Shown: positions 1-8,765 of the stretch, in pieces
Numbering within the stretch: the stretch's first letter is position 1
Layout: every line of letters starts with the position of its first letter
Assembly: GCA_030145205.1 (NCBI GenBank)
Contig: JAQYVZ010000019.1
Span: forward strand, 1 to 64,000
Source of the DNA: Desulfuromonadales bacterium
GTDB taxonomy: Bacteria; Desulfobacterota; Desulfuromonadia; Desulfuromonadales; BM103
DNA: 64,000 nucleotides
Direction: 5' to 3'
Program-made: the position numbers and the translations under genes
The notes under the pieces: generated by a model
The model's database searches: none
Told to the model about the DNA's origin: nothing
What the model saw: the letters and a program-made list of their open reading frames with translations, nothing else

Positions 1-998
1 CTGGAATCTTTGTAGATACTGATAATGTTTTGATAATAATCATTCAACGCCTGGGCATCGAGGTTCTTCATTTCAGCATCAATGAGCAGCGGGCCGTATT
101 TTTCGCCTTTGATGTAAAGACCGCCGCAGTTCGTGTTTTGCTCGAAGTGAACCATCTTGCCATCGAAGCGGCTGTTCGACGTCATCTCCATCTTTTCCAT
201 CCTGACCGCTTCCAATTCACCGGTCTCAAACGAAGGGAAGTTCATCTCCATACCGCCGACAACAGCCTTGCTGAGACCAACGTAAAGCATCGGCAAAGCC
301 TTTTGCAGGTCGAATTCCCCGGTAAATCCTTTGCAGGCCATGGAACCGCCTTCAGGCATACTGAATTCGACGCTCTGCATATCGTAGGTGCCGGACACGG
401 CGCCACTGGCCAGCGAGTAGACCATCTCAGACGTAAGCCCGCCAAAGCTGATCTTGCCCTCGTCCAGCGCGTATTCGAACGCCGGAATCTCAAGAAGGCT
501 GTCCATCGTGCCGTCCAGGCGAATTCGGGAGATCTCGATGGAATTATGCAGTTCAGGGATCTCTTCGAGGATATTTTCCAGCCCTTCCTGGTCCGGAGAG
601 AATTTAGTCAGAGTGGTTTCCACCAGGGCGATGGCTGGGCCAAAACCGTACCGGCCAGCAGGACCGCTGCTGTGCGGGAAAGGGCCATGGTACAGGACAT
701 GTTCAAACACCAACTGGAAGGTCTGCTCGGTCACTTCCGCTTCCTGCTCCCCTTCTGCCTCTACATCCTCCGGAATCTTAACGGCGGGGAAATTAATTTC
801 CATGCGCGTTTCTGCCCTGGATTGCAGAAAACCGCGCTCATAACTGGTATTAGTGAAAGTGACGAAACCGAACTGGGATGCGTCCTCAAGCAGGCTGAGA
901 TAGTGCAACTCGGCCTTGTTGCCGACCACGTAAGTGATGCCGCCCCAGACAATTGCCAGGAACACAACTACGGCTAACAGGATGCCCGATTTTTTCAT
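1..998 (-). CDS. DUF945 (YdgA-like) family protein, 3' end cut by window
   Basis: A minus-strand frame stays open from an ATG at 998 to the window edge, giving 332 codons without a stop; the C-terminus lies outside. The start is preceded by AGGAG about five bases upstream. The N-terminus (MKKSGILLAVVVFLAIVWGG) is one hydrophobic segment, a signal anchor, followed by a long beta-rich region with repeated short hydrophobic strands and phrases such as YERGF and a LVEHGPFP-like HVLYHGPFPHSS that are typical of DUF945/YdgA proteins. These are envelope proteins of unknown biochemical role. It is the last member of the long minus-strand run here; nothing nearby suggests a partner. Family assignment is from recall of the pattern, so moderately sure; coding status is secure because the long plus-strand frame over the same DNA is an unlikely His/Arg-rich protein. 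Confidence 0.75.
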   Translation of the reverse strand, partial: MKKSGILLAVVVFLAIVWGGITYVVGNKAELHYLSLLEDASQFGFVTFTNTSYERGFLQSRAETRMEINFPAVKIPEDVEAEGEQEAEVTEQTFQLVFEHVLYHGPFPHSSGPAGRYGFGPAIALVETTLTKFSPDQEGLENILEEIPELHNSIEISRIRLDGTMDSLLEIPAFEYALDEGKISFGGLTSEMVYSLASGAVSGTYDMQSVEFSMPEGGSMACKGFTGEFDLQKALPMLYVGLSKAVVGGMEMNFPSFETGELEAVRMEKMEMTSNSRFDGKMVHFEQNTNCGGLYIKGEKYGPLLIDAEMKNLDAQALNDYYQNIISIYKDS

Positions 999-1055
999 AG
1001 TGTCTCCTAAATTACCTACTGGGAACGGGAAGCGGAGATACCTCCGGAAGGGTAC

Positions 1056-1316
1056 TCACGCATAAGTGTCCCCAATCCAGAAGTGTTTATTGGCAAAAGC
1101 CCGGCCGGAACCAGACTTAAGGTATTTTTCAAAAGCAGCAGCCTTGATTTTATCAGAAAATGCCAGATAGCCGACCAGGCACCATGGCCGATATTTAGCT
1201 GTATGTGTTGATTGGCCAGCGTTGTGGGCGGCGAGTCTCCTGACGACATCGACGGTCATACCTGTGTAGCGTTGTTCCGGGTGTGATTGGCTCTGCAGAA
1301 GGTAAACGTATTGCAT
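1056..1316 (-). CDS. GIY-YIG nuclease superfamily protein (YhbQ/UPF0213-like)
   Basis: An 86-residue protein that is a single GIY-YIG domain: YVYLLQS at the N-terminus, then RYTGMT (the second half of the GIY-YIG signature, here Y-T-G), RRLAAHN (catalytic-type Arg) and a C-terminal FEKYLKSG. Size and order match the YhbQ/UPF0213 family, thought to be structure-specific DNA nucleases of uncertain role. The ATG at 1316 was preferred over the one at 1328 because TGGGGA sits just upstream of it and because the domain begins directly there. It is a single gene between the tmRNA and the DUF945 gene. Confidence 0.85.
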   Translation of the reverse strand: MQYVYLLQSQSHPEQRYTGMTVDVVRRLAAHNAGQSTHTAKYRPWCLVGYLAFSDKIKAAAFEKYLKSGSGRAFANKHFWIGDTYA

Positions 1317-1483
1317 GATTCCCCACAAAAGATTTCATTAAATAACAGTAAAATGCCGCCTTCGCCATAATGCAAAGGATCGGATCAACAATGGTACGGT
1401 TTTGAGAATTAACAAATAAGCCCGCCGTCGCTAAACGCTTTCGCTTCGTTTCAGCAGCTATGGCGCGCACCCTCCGCTAAACA

Positions 1484-1530
1484 GAAGCTTCGACTGGCGA
1501 TGGCTCGCCAGCCAAAGCTTTAGCGAAGGC
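1484..1530. repeat. imperfect inverted repeat abutting the tmRNA 3' end
   Basis: A perfect 6-bp hairpin (TGGCGA 1495-1500, TCGCCA 1505-1510) is nested in a larger imperfect repeat, CTTCG near 1488 against CGAAG at 1524, ending immediately at the tmRNA 3' terminus. It lacks a T-run on the minus strand, so it is a poor intrinsic terminator. It may be an RNA-processing structure or the scar of an insertion at this common integration site. Confidence 0.4.
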
Positions 1531-1882
<352 letters not shown>

Positions 1883-1969
1883 TTTTGTTTGTGAACTGTG
1901 GTCAGTAAACTGTGAACAGGTAAAGGCCGGCTTCAAGCCTTTCCAAATTCACACTTCACTACTCAGTGT

Positions 1970-1998
1970 ATTATCGCACAAAATGCTTATTTTTTAAA
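1970..1998 (-). promoter_or_regulatory. possible promoter of ssrA
   Basis: On the minus strand TTTAAA (1998-1993) is followed after 17 bases by GATAAT (1975-1970), with transcription then expected about 85 bases before the mature tmRNA 5' end, which RNase P would trim. The -35 match is weak, so this is a suggestion only. Confidence 0.35.
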
Positions 1999-2011
1999 GA
2001 GATAACAGATT

Positions 2012-2467
2012 CTAGCTAGAGTGATCTCTCATCGCTCGCGAGGACTCGCGATCCGCCTGCTTGCGCTTGAGCGTCTCGCGCTTGTCGTAGAGCTTCTTAC
2101 CGCGGCCGATACCGATCTCCAGTTTGGCGCGCCGATGTTTGAAGTAGACCTTGATCGGCACAAGGGTCAACCCCTTCTCCTCGATCTTTTTGATCAACTT
2201 GATAATCTCATCATGATGCAGCAACAGCTTGCGCGGGCGCAGCGGCTCGTGGTTCTCGCGGTTGCCCTGCTCGTAAGGACTGATGTTCATGTTCTCGACA
2301 AACACCTCGCCATTGCGAATCCGGCAGTAGGCCTCTTTGATACTGACCTGACCTGCCCGGATCGATTTGACTTCGGTCCCTTGCAGCACCAGGCCCGCCT
2401 CGTATACGTCATCAATGAAGTACTCGTGGTAGGCCTTTTTATTGTTGGCGATAATCTTGATGCCCAT
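2012..2467 (-). CDS. smpB: SsrA-binding protein SmpB
   Basis: 151 residues, the usual SmpB length. SmpB binds the tRNA-like domain of tmRNA and takes it to the ribosomal A site during trans-translation. Family landmarks are [12 protein letters not shown] near the start, the [13 protein letters not shown] strand, the [15 protein letters not shown] segment and the basic C-terminal tail (KRETLKRKQ) that enters the decoding centre. The ATG at 2467 is chosen; a TTG three codons upstream is also possible, and neither has a strong ribosome-binding site. It lies 129 bp upstream of ssrA in the same orientation, a common arrangement. Confidence 0.97.
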   Translation of the reverse strand: MGIKIIANNKKAYHEYFIDDVYEAGLVLQGTEVKSIRAGQVSIKEAYCRIRNGEVFVENMNISPYEQGNRENHEPLRPRKLLLHHDEIIKLIKKIEEKGLTLVPIKVYFKHRRAKLEIGIGRGKKLYDKRETLKRKQADRESSRAMRDHSS

Positions 2468-2494
2468 AATATACAATCAGTGACGAGAGACCTG

Positions 2495-2944
2495 TTACTC
2501 TACATCATTTTGAAGAACTGCGATAATCTTTGGCATAAACTGATCAGCCTGCAGCGCGTTGCTGCCAACCCGGATCACCAGGAAGCTGCCGATCAGGAAA
2601 AAGACGCCGAAAATCGCTGAGAGCAGGTTCGGGTCGATGCCGAAGTCGAACATCACACCGAGCGTGCTGCCAACAATCGCCCCGATCACCAAGGCTACCA
2701 GCGGGACAATATACAGCAAAAACGATGACTGTAAAAAGGTTTTGGTATCTGCGGCGACTTTTACCTTGTCGCCCACCTCGGCACCAATCAGGTTATGTGC
2801 TTCAACCGTGCGCGAACGGCTGTCGTCGCCGAGATTGCAGGCTCCGGACGAGGCGCAACTGTTGCAGAAGCTGCTCTTCTCACAGAGCACCATGGCAGTG
2901 CGTTTTCCTTTAAGTTCGACAACGGTTCCGACTTCTTCAATCAT
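2495..2944 (-). CDS. RseC/MucC-type SoxR-reducing system protein
   Basis: A 149-residue membrane protein of the RseC/MucC family. The N-terminal cytoplasmic part has a Cys cluster (C-x5-C-x2-C-x5-C around residues 21-36: CEKSSFCNSCASSGAC) that probably binds an Fe-S cluster or metal; two hydrophobic helices follow (about 76-97 and 108-130). Relatives act in the RseC-Rsx/Rnf reducing system for SoxR or modulate sigma-E. ATG 2944 is chosen because GAGG stands nine bases upstream; a TTG five codons further up is less likely. No Rnf genes are visible in the window, so the exact role is open. Confidence 0.8.
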   Translation of the reverse strand: MIEEVGTVVELKGKRTAMVLCEKSSFCNSCASSGACNLGDDSRSRTVEAHNLIGAEVGDKVKVAADTKTFLQSSFLLYIVPLVALVIGAIVGSTLGVMFDFGIDPNLLSAIFGVFFLIGSFLVIRVGSNALQADQFMPKIIAVLQNDVE

Positions 2945-2971
2945 TACTTTCTGCCTCAAACTTTGCAGTTT

Positions 2972-3064
2972 CCCCTCTCCCTTGACGGGAGAGGGTCAGG
3001 GTGAGGGTGCCTATTCACACATCATCCCCCTCACCTCAATCCTCTCCCTCCAGGGGAGAGGAAG
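2972..3064. repeat. two inverted copies of the dispersed CCCTCTCCC repeat
   Basis: Copy one (2972-3009) reads CCCCTCTCCC...GGGAGAGGGTCAGGGTGAGGG; copy two (3025-3064) is the same element in opposite orientation. Each is itself palindromic (CCTCTCCC against GGGAGAGG). The pair separates the rseC-like gene from the DUF502 gene, and copy two supplies the last codons and stop of the latter. Related copies occur at 50941, 54483, 56737, 58407, 59352 and 59437. Confidence 0.85.
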
Positions 3065-3731
3065 CTAGATCAACAGGAGTTTCTGAGCGGCATTGACTCT
3101 GCTGCGGCGTAACCATACCACCGGAGATGATCAGTTTGAACGCTTCCTCCACTGTCATGGAAAGTTCAATCATGTCATCTTCCGGAACCAGAATATAGAA
3201 GCCAGAGGTCGGGTTCGGCGTGGTCGGCACGAAGATATTGACCAAGCGCTTACTCGTGACCTCCTGTACCTCCCCTTCGCTGATGCCCGTCACGAACGCC
3301 ACCGCCCAGATATCGCGGCGGGGATACTCAATCAGCACCACCTTGCGGAAAGCTCCGCGGTCGCGACTGATCACTGTGTCGGCGACCTGCTTGAACAAGC
3401 TGTAGATCCCCTTGACGAAAGGGATTTTATCCAGCAGAAACTCATAGAAATGGACCAGCTTGCGGCCGAAGATGTTGGCGGTCAGCACGCCGACCAGCAT
3501 GATCAGCAGCAAGGTGGCAACCAGGCCAAGGCCGGGCACCCACACGCCGAACAGATGGTCTGGTTGCCAGGCTGGCGGTAGCACCCTGCTCAGGTAATGG
3601 TCCATGAAGGTGACAATCCAGCGCACAACCAGAAAGGTCAGCGCGATCGGCACCACCACCAGCAAACCGGTCAAAAAGTAGTTTTTTAGTTTATGTCTGA
3701 GCAGGCGCCCAAATGCCGAGACTTTCGACAT
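3036..3731 (-). CDS. DUF502 family membrane protein
   Basis: A 231-residue protein with two transmembrane helices (about residues 17-42 and 66-90) and a long soluble C-terminal part. Signatures of the DUF502 family include YFLTGLLVVVPIALT at the start, FLLDKIPFVKGIY after the second helix, and VNIFVPTTPNPTSGFY toward the end. The function is unknown; the family is widespread in bacteria and plants (the plant members are called LIKE COV). ATG 3731 has GGAG upstream. The last eight residues (SSPLEGED) are encoded by the neighbouring repeat, so the C-terminus was probably altered by that element. Confidence 0.88.
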   Translation of the reverse strand: MSKVSAFGRLLRHKLKNYFLTGLLVVVPIALTFLVVRWIVTFMDHYLSRVLPPAWQPDHLFGVWVPGLGLVATLLLIMLVGVLTANIFGRKLVHFYEFLLDKIPFVKGIYSLFKQVADTVISRDRGAFRKVVLIEYPRRDIWAVAFVTGISEGEVQEVTSKRLVNIFVPTTPNPTSGFYILVPEDDMIELSMTVEEAFKLIISGGMVTPQQSQCRSETPVDLASSPLEGED

Positions 3732-3816
3732 GATGATCAACTCCGCGAAAAAAGGCTTATCTTAGGAATTCTAGCATGACCGGCGGGGGGATTCACGGAA
3801 TTTAGCGTAAGAAGGC

Positions 3817-5076
3817 TTAGAGCGACTGTCCGGAGAGGAAAACATCCTGTACAGACATCGCCTCACCTTGAGCACAAAGAGATTCTTCCAGGTCGGCCGG
3901 AGAGGCCCCTTCCGGTACCGGCACCACCTGAAAATCGGCCTGTTTCGATACCTCAAGGCTGCCGATCATCAGCTCCAGGCCAAGGGCGCGGGCACCGCCC
4001 AAAGTCGCGATTTCGAGCCATTCAGACGGCGACAGCAACCCGGCAAACCACTGACGGGCAAAAGCAAGCTCACCCCAGATCGACAACGAAGGTGAACTGG
4101 CACGGCTGTCGGTGCCGAGGGCCAGGTTGACTCCGGAAGAATGATATTGTTTCAACGGAGCGCGGGTCTCGCCAAACAAGCTGTTAGAGCGCGGGCAGAG
4201 TGCCACCGAGCAGCCTTGCCGGGCAATCAGTCCTACCTCCTCCGCATTCACGTGAACGCCATGGACAACCAGACCGCCGGTCGGCAGACAGCCGGTACGC
4301 TGCGCCCAGTCGACCGGGCGGTGGCCGCCATCGGCGGCAGTGACTTCCCAGCCTGCCACGGTGTAGAGCATTTCAGCGATCGGCCCTTCAGCCCGTTCCA
4401 GAAAAGCGACCTCTTCGGATGTTTCTGCGAGGTGCATCGTCATGGGCAGATCGTGAGCTGCTGCATATGCAGAAATCTGCAGAGCGGTTGTTTCCGCGAG
4501 CGTATAGGGCGCATGGGGTGAAACCCCCCAGGCAAGCTCTGTAGTGGGCGGAGTCGCTATCAAACCGTCGAGCTGAGAGAGGCGTGTGGCGACCTGCTGT
4601 GGATCGCGACCAAGCAGTTCGCAGAAGACCCGGCCACGCAATCGGCTGCCGCCATAGGCGGAAGCGATGTCATAGCTGGTCAGGATATCGCCGACCGCAC
4701 CAACCCCGGCTGCCAGCGAGTCGCGCATACCGGTGAGCAACGAAGTCTGCAGTTGTTCTACTTCAACCTGTTTCCTGACACGGACCAGGTGCAGTATCCA
4801 GTCGACAAAGCTTCCTGAGTCGGGCGAAGCACCGCAGGCATCAGCCCAGGCAGGGAAACAGGTCAACTCCAGGTGGGTGTGGGCGTTGACCATCGACGGC
4901 AGCAAGACCGCGTCACCGAAATCCACCCTGACAGCCCCTGCATGTTCAGCAGCGAGCACCGACCTCGTTCCGACAGCAACTATTTTCCCGTCTGAAACGA
5001 GTAAAGCCCCGTCCTCGATTGGCGGGGCTGTGATCGGCAGCAGGTATTTGGCAGTGAACAGTGTCGGTCTATCCAT
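3817..5076 (-). CDS. metal-dependent amidohydrolase (deaminase type)
   Basis: 419 residues in the cytosolic amidohydrolase superfamily, subgroup of SAH/MTA and aminodeoxyfutalosine deaminases. Metal ligands are visible: HTH (H66, H68), a His in HLAET and the Asp of LGTDSRAS, plus the substrate-loop SPHAPYT. In this phylum such enzymes often take part in the futalosine menaquinone route or purine-nucleoside salvage, but the substrate cannot be fixed from sequence. The ATG at 5076 is preferred, 11 bases after the panP-like stop; longer starts would overlap that gene by more than 40 bp. It is the last gene of the pan run but probably not functionally tied to it. Confidence 0.85.
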   Translation of the reverse strand: MDRPTLFTAKYLLPITAPPIEDGALLVSDGKIVAVGTRSVLAAEHAGAVRVDFGDAVLLPSMVNAHTHLELTCFPAWADACGASPDSGSFVDWILHLVRVRKQVEVEQLQTSLLTGMRDSLAAGVGAVGDILTSYDIASAYGGSRLRGRVFCELLGRDPQQVATRLSQLDGLIATPPTTELAWGVSPHAPYTLAETTALQISAYAAAHDLPMTMHLAETSEEVAFLERAEGPIAEMLYTVAGWEVTAADGGHRPVDWAQRTGCLPTGGLVVHGVHVNAEEVGLIARQGCSVALCPRSNSLFGETRAPLKQYHSSGVNLALGTDSRASSPSLSIWGELAFARQWFAGLLSPSEWLEIATLGGARALGLELMIGSLEVSKQADFQVVPVPEGASPADLEESLCAQGEAMSVQDVFLSGQSL

Positions 5077-5087
5077 CAACACACCCG

Positions 5088-6755
5088 TCAGGCACACGCA
5101 GTCTTGGGTGACACATCGATGTCTACACAAAGACTCTCAGCCTGTTCAAGCAGTTCCTGTATGTCCTGTTGGAGCACGATCTCACACTGTTCCTGCAGGA
5201 CGGAATCAAGGATTTCTTCAGTGGTCAACGGGTTGGCCAGGACAGCCCGCAAAACCGTTATCTGTTGAACATAGTCCCGAACACGCAGCCTGGTTCGAGA
5301 AACAAACGTCTTCCCTGCTTCACGCTGGTCTTTCTGCAGCAACTGGTTGACCATATCAAGGAGCTGGTTAATCCTCTGGCTCTGTTCGTCTGTCGCCCAC
5401 CTCAAAGCCTGCTGGATGTGAACCGGGCAGTAACGGTATGTCAGAATGTTCAATTCGGGAATGCTGGTCAATTCGAAGTCCGGGTGCTGCCGTATCTTCT
5501 CTGCATAGGTTTTCGCTTTTTCGATCCCCATGTCGATCAGCAGCTCATAACCTCTGCGGCCGATAATCGACAATCCGGCATGAACCAACAGAGCCTTGCC
5601 AGGACGCGACCCTTCCAGAGTATGACTGCCGAGATCCTTTGAACCATGCCGCAGGATGTAGTTGGCGTGGTGCTGAATCGCAGAAAGGGCTGTCGGGTCC
5701 TTGAAAACCACCATGCCGGCCCCCATGGGCGCATAAAGCTGCTTATGTGCGTCGATGGTCACCGAATCGGCCCGTTCAATACCCTTAAGAAGGGGTCCAT
5801 GAGTTTCAGAAAAGAGCGTCGGACCGCCCCAGGCCGCATCGACATGGAAATGACAACCGAATTCGGTGGCCAGGTCAGCCATCTCTTCCAGCGGATCGAT
5901 GTTGCCGGTCTCCGTTGTCCCGGCAATGCCAACCAGGGCCAGCGGGCGAATATTCTCATCTTGCAGGCGCAGACACTCGGCCCTGAGCTTTTTCATATCG
6001 ATACGGCAGTGACTGTCCGTATCGATCAAAACCAGGTTGTCGCGGCCAAGGCCGAGCAGGTCAATCGCCTTGGCGAGCGAGTAGTGGCCACGTCGGGACA
6101 CCAGAACGGCAAGGCCGTCGCAACCGAGATGCTTGAGGCCTTTCAGCAAGCCTTCCTGGGCAACTCCGCGGAACGAACCATTCGGCGCCAAAAGGCGATT
6201 ACGCGCCACCCACAGCCCCGTTACGTTGGCAATAGTTCCTCCGGAACAGAAGGCCCCAAGCGCGTTGGTGCTATCGTGAATCCACTGCTCGTAAAAACCG
6301 TCGTCACGCCGGTAGACAAGCCGGTGCAGCATGGCAAGCACCTGGCGTTCCAGAGGCGTAAAGGCCTTGGAGGTTTCCACCTTGACCAGGTTCTGGTTCA
6401 GCGCCGTCATAATGCGAGATAGCGGCAGCATGAAATAGGGTAGAGCCGATGTCATATGACCAATGAAACCAGGTGCAGAAGTATGGACCGAGTGAGCAAC
6501 CAGGTTTTCCTTGACGAACTCGGTGTAGTCCGAAACGAAGGTCGGTTCTTCAGGGATGAGCGACGAAGAATAATCTGCCTCGATATCCTCTAAGCTACGC
6601 TCGATAGCGACGATGTGATTCTGCAGGAACCCTGCGACATCTTCGGTGATGGCGTGGTCAACACCCCCCAGGGTCGATTCGGGCGCTTCCGGGACTGTGA
6701 AAATCCGGTAGAGATTCTCCAGCGTAGCGCGTGCTGCTTCACGACTTTTTGGCAT
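5088..6755 (-). CDS. panP: PLP-dependent aspartate 1-decarboxylase, PanP type
   Basis: A 555-residue group II PLP decarboxylase. The PLP lysine is in IDAHKQLYAPMGAG, preceded by the HVDAAWGG aspartate that contacts the pyridine nitrogen, and GTTETGNIDP lies before it. Its length and sequence style match PanP (547 residues in Vibrio), which makes beta-alanine from aspartate when the pyruvoyl enzyme PanD is absent. Location is the strongest support: it starts five bases after panC, which follows panB, so beta-alanine would be made next to the enzyme that uses it. Glutamate decarboxylase is the main alternative by fold. Confidence 0.85.
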   Translation of the reverse strand: MPKSREAARATLENLYRIFTVPEAPESTLGGVDHAITEDVAGFLQNHIVAIERSLEDIEADYSSSLIPEEPTFVSDYTEFVKENLVAHSVHTSAPGFIGHMTSALPYFMLPLSRIMTALNQNLVKVETSKAFTPLERQVLAMLHRLVYRRDDGFYEQWIHDSTNALGAFCSGGTIANVTGLWVARNRLLAPNGSFRGVAQEGLLKGLKHLGCDGLAVLVSRRGHYSLAKAIDLLGLGRDNLVLIDTDSHCRIDMKKLRAECLRLQDENIRPLALVGIAGTTETGNIDPLEEMADLATEFGCHFHVDAAWGGPTLFSETHGPLLKGIERADSVTIDAHKQLYAPMGAGMVVFKDPTALSAIQHHANYILRHGSKDLGSHTLEGSRPGKALLVHAGLSIIGRRGYELLIDMGIEKAKTYAEKIRQHPDFELTSIPELNILTYRYCPVHIQQALRWATDEQSQRINQLLDMVNQLLQKDQREAGKTFVSRTRLRVRDYVQQITVLRAVLANPLTTEEILDSVLQEQCEIVLQQDIQELLEQAESLCVDIDVSPKTACA

Positions 6756-6760
6756 AATGA

Positions 6761-7615
6761 CTATACCTTCGCAATCAAGTAGTTGTTATCGATCAGCCGG
6801 GTCGTGCCGGCCTTAACAGCCAGCAGCATGACCGACCGCTGGTCAACTATTTCAACGTCTTCAAGAGTGTCGGCATTGCAGATTTTGACGTAGTCGACAA
6901 CCAGGTCCGGCTCGGTGGTTAAACGCTTGAGAGAAACCTCAAGGATTTTATGCGCGTTCGACTCACCTCCGCGTGCCAATTCAGCAGCAAGGGTCAAAGA
7001 CTGGTTCAGGGCCAGAGACTGCCTGCGTTCATCGTCCGAGAGGTAAACATTACGCGAGCTCATCGCCAGGCCATCGGTTTCGCGGATGATCGGCATGCCC
7101 TTGATTTCGACAGGCATATTGAAGTCGCGTACCATCTGGCGGATCATCGCCAGCTGCTGAAAATCCTTGCGCCCGAACAGGGCGACATGCGGCTGGACGA
7201 TATTAAACAGCTTGGCGACCACCGTGGCCACGCCACGAAAATGCCCGGGACGACAGGCCCCCTCGAGGGTTTCTGTCAGGGAGCCTTCAACCGACAGGTA
7301 GCTGCAGTAATTCGCGGGATAGACAGTTTCGGCGGTCGGATAGAAGATCAGGTCGACGCCCGCTTCACGCGCCAGGCTTTCGTCGCGTTCGAAATCGCGC
7401 GGGTAGGTGTCAAGATCCTCCCCTTCCCCGAACTGGGTCGGGTTGACGAAGATTGATAGGACCAGAACATCGCCCTGTTTGCGGCCCTCCTGCAGCAGGG
7501 AAAGGTGTCCTTCATGTAGAAAGCCCATGGTGGGCACAAAGGCGATGCGCTTGCCCGCCTCTCGCAAGGCCAGGCAGCGCCGCTGCATCTCTGTAATATC
7601 GCTAACAGTATCCAT
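6761..7615 (-). CDS. panC: pantothenate synthetase
   Basis: 284 residues, normal for PanC. It joins pantoate and beta-alanine using ATP through a pantoyl-adenylate. The nucleotidyltransferase HxGH motif is in GFLHEGHLSLL near residue 33, VFVNPTQF follows, and the KMSKS-equivalent region is MSSRNVYLS. LFGRKDFQQLAMIRQMVRDF in the middle is also typical. It lies between panB (47 bp upstream) and panP (5 bp downstream), forming a panB-panC-panP operon. Recognition is secure. Confidence 0.97.
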   Translation of the reverse strand: MDTVSDITEMQRRCLALREAGKRIAFVPTMGFLHEGHLSLLQEGRKQGDVLVLSIFVNPTQFGEGEDLDTYPRDFERDESLAREAGVDLIFYPTAETVYPANYCSYLSVEGSLTETLEGACRPGHFRGVATVVAKLFNIVQPHVALFGRKDFQQLAMIRQMVRDFNMPVEIKGMPIIRETDGLAMSSRNVYLSDDERRQSLALNQSLTLAAELARGGESNAHKILEVSLKRLTTEPDLVVDYVKICNADTLEDVEIVDQRSVMLLAVKAGTTRLIDNNYLIAKV

Positions 7616-7662
7616 TATCTTATCTCAGCACTCATTGCTCAGGGTATAGAACCCGAGGCTGT

Positions 7663-8475
7663 TTAGAAGCTATGTTCGTCTGCCGGAAAGACGCCGTCCT
7701 TGACCTCGTTGATATACGTCGATATGCCGTCAGAAATCGTACCGGAGATATCAGCATAACGTTTGACGAACTTCGGCGAGTACTTCTCACAAAGCCCGAG
7801 AATATCGTGGATCACCAGGACCTGGCCATCACAGTCCACTCCGGCGCCAATGCCAATGGTGGGGATAGCCACTGTCTCCGTAATCTCTTTGGCCAAGTCC
7901 GCCGGGATACCTTCTAGCACCATGGCGAACGCTCCGGCATCAGCCACTGCGCGGGCATCCGCAAGCAGCTGTTCCGCCTGGGCCTTGGCGCGGCCCTGGA
8001 TGCGATAGCCACCCATGCGATGCACCGATTGGGGGGTCAGGCCGATATGTCCGACAACAGGGATATCCATATTGACGATCGACCGGATGGTTTCCGCCAC
8101 ATGCACGCCGCCTTCAAGTTTGACGGCGTGAGCGCCGCCCTCCTTAATCAGCTGCCCGGCGTTGCGTCGTGCCTCAACCAGGTCGATCTGGTACGACAGA
8201 AACGGCATGTCCGCAACAATCAGGGCCTGTTGTGCAGCCCTGACCACGGCACGCGTGTGATAAAGCATTTCCTCCATGGTAACCGGCAAGGTTGTGTCAT
8301 AGCCCGCCACGACCGAACCGACGGAATCGCCGACCAGGATCACATCGATCCCGGCCTGATCCATCAGGCGGGCCAGAGGATAATCGTAAGCGGTCAGTAC
8401 CGAAATTTTCTCACCCTGCGTCTTCATCTGCTGCAGGTCGAGAATGGTCCGCCGTTTGACCTTATGTTGACTCAC
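7663..8475 (-). CDS. panB: 3-methyl-2-oxobutanoate hydroxymethyltransferase
   Basis: PanB transfers a hydroxymethyl group from methylene-tetrahydrofolate to 2-oxoisovalerate, the first step of pantothenate synthesis. Motifs: VLTAYDYPLARL at the start, ILVGDSVGSVVAGYDTT (Mg ligand Asp), KLEGG, GHIGLTPQS and the C-terminal GIGAGVDCDGQVLV. A GTG at 8475 gives 270 residues, the family length, and begins just before KRRTILDL; a start at 8553 would add 26 residues without family resemblance. It heads the pan operon. Confidence 0.95.
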   Translation of the reverse strand: MSQHKVKRRTILDLQQMKTQGEKISVLTAYDYPLARLMDQAGIDVILVGDSVGSVVAGYDTTLPVTMEEMLYHTRAVVRAAQQALIVADMPFLSYQIDLVEARRNAGQLIKEGGAHAVKLEGGVHVAETIRSIVNMDIPVVGHIGLTPQSVHRMGGYRIQGRAKAQAEQLLADARAVADAGAFAMVLEGIPADLAKEITETVAIPTIGIGAGVDCDGQVLVIHDILGLCEKYSPKFVKRYADISGTISDGISTYINEVKDGVFPADEHSF

Positions 8476-8676
8476 AGTCCAACCCCAGTGTGCTCTCGCA
8501 AAAAAATTAAATTCTCTCGAAACAAAAAAACCTCCCGGACCAGCGGAAGGCAAACGTGGGCAAACGGAGAGTGTCGTTCACCAGGAATGCCGTCCCGGTC
8601 TTTCGATCCAGGCGGTATGTATTAAAACACCGCTTCATCCTTCGGCTCCGGCACATGTTCCGGGCCAGAAACGGCT

Positions 8677-8694
8677 ATTGCCTACGAAGGCAAT
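8677..8694. repeat. 7-bp perfect hairpin in the gap upstream of panB
   Basis: ATTGCCT (8677-8683) and AGGCAAT (8688-8694) with a four-base loop lie in the 290-bp gap between the flavin reductase stop and panB. There is no T-run on the minus strand, so a terminator function for the flavin reductase gene is doubtful. Nothing else is recognised in this gap. Confidence 0.35.
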
Positions 8695-8765
8695 ATGTCT
8701 ATAACATAGACGTCGGGCGCTGTCCAGACAGAATTAACGATTTTTTATGTGCCAATAACATCGTT

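Noticed and set aside
30-977. 315-codon plus-strand frame at the left end
   Set aside because: It is His/Arg-rich without any domain and lies opposite a better minus-strand protein with signal anchor, ribosome-binding site and DUF945 features.
8636-8765. Riboswitch or RNA leader ahead of panB
   Set aside because: Only one short hairpin was found and it lies upstream of the panB start without a T-run or a known aptamer core.
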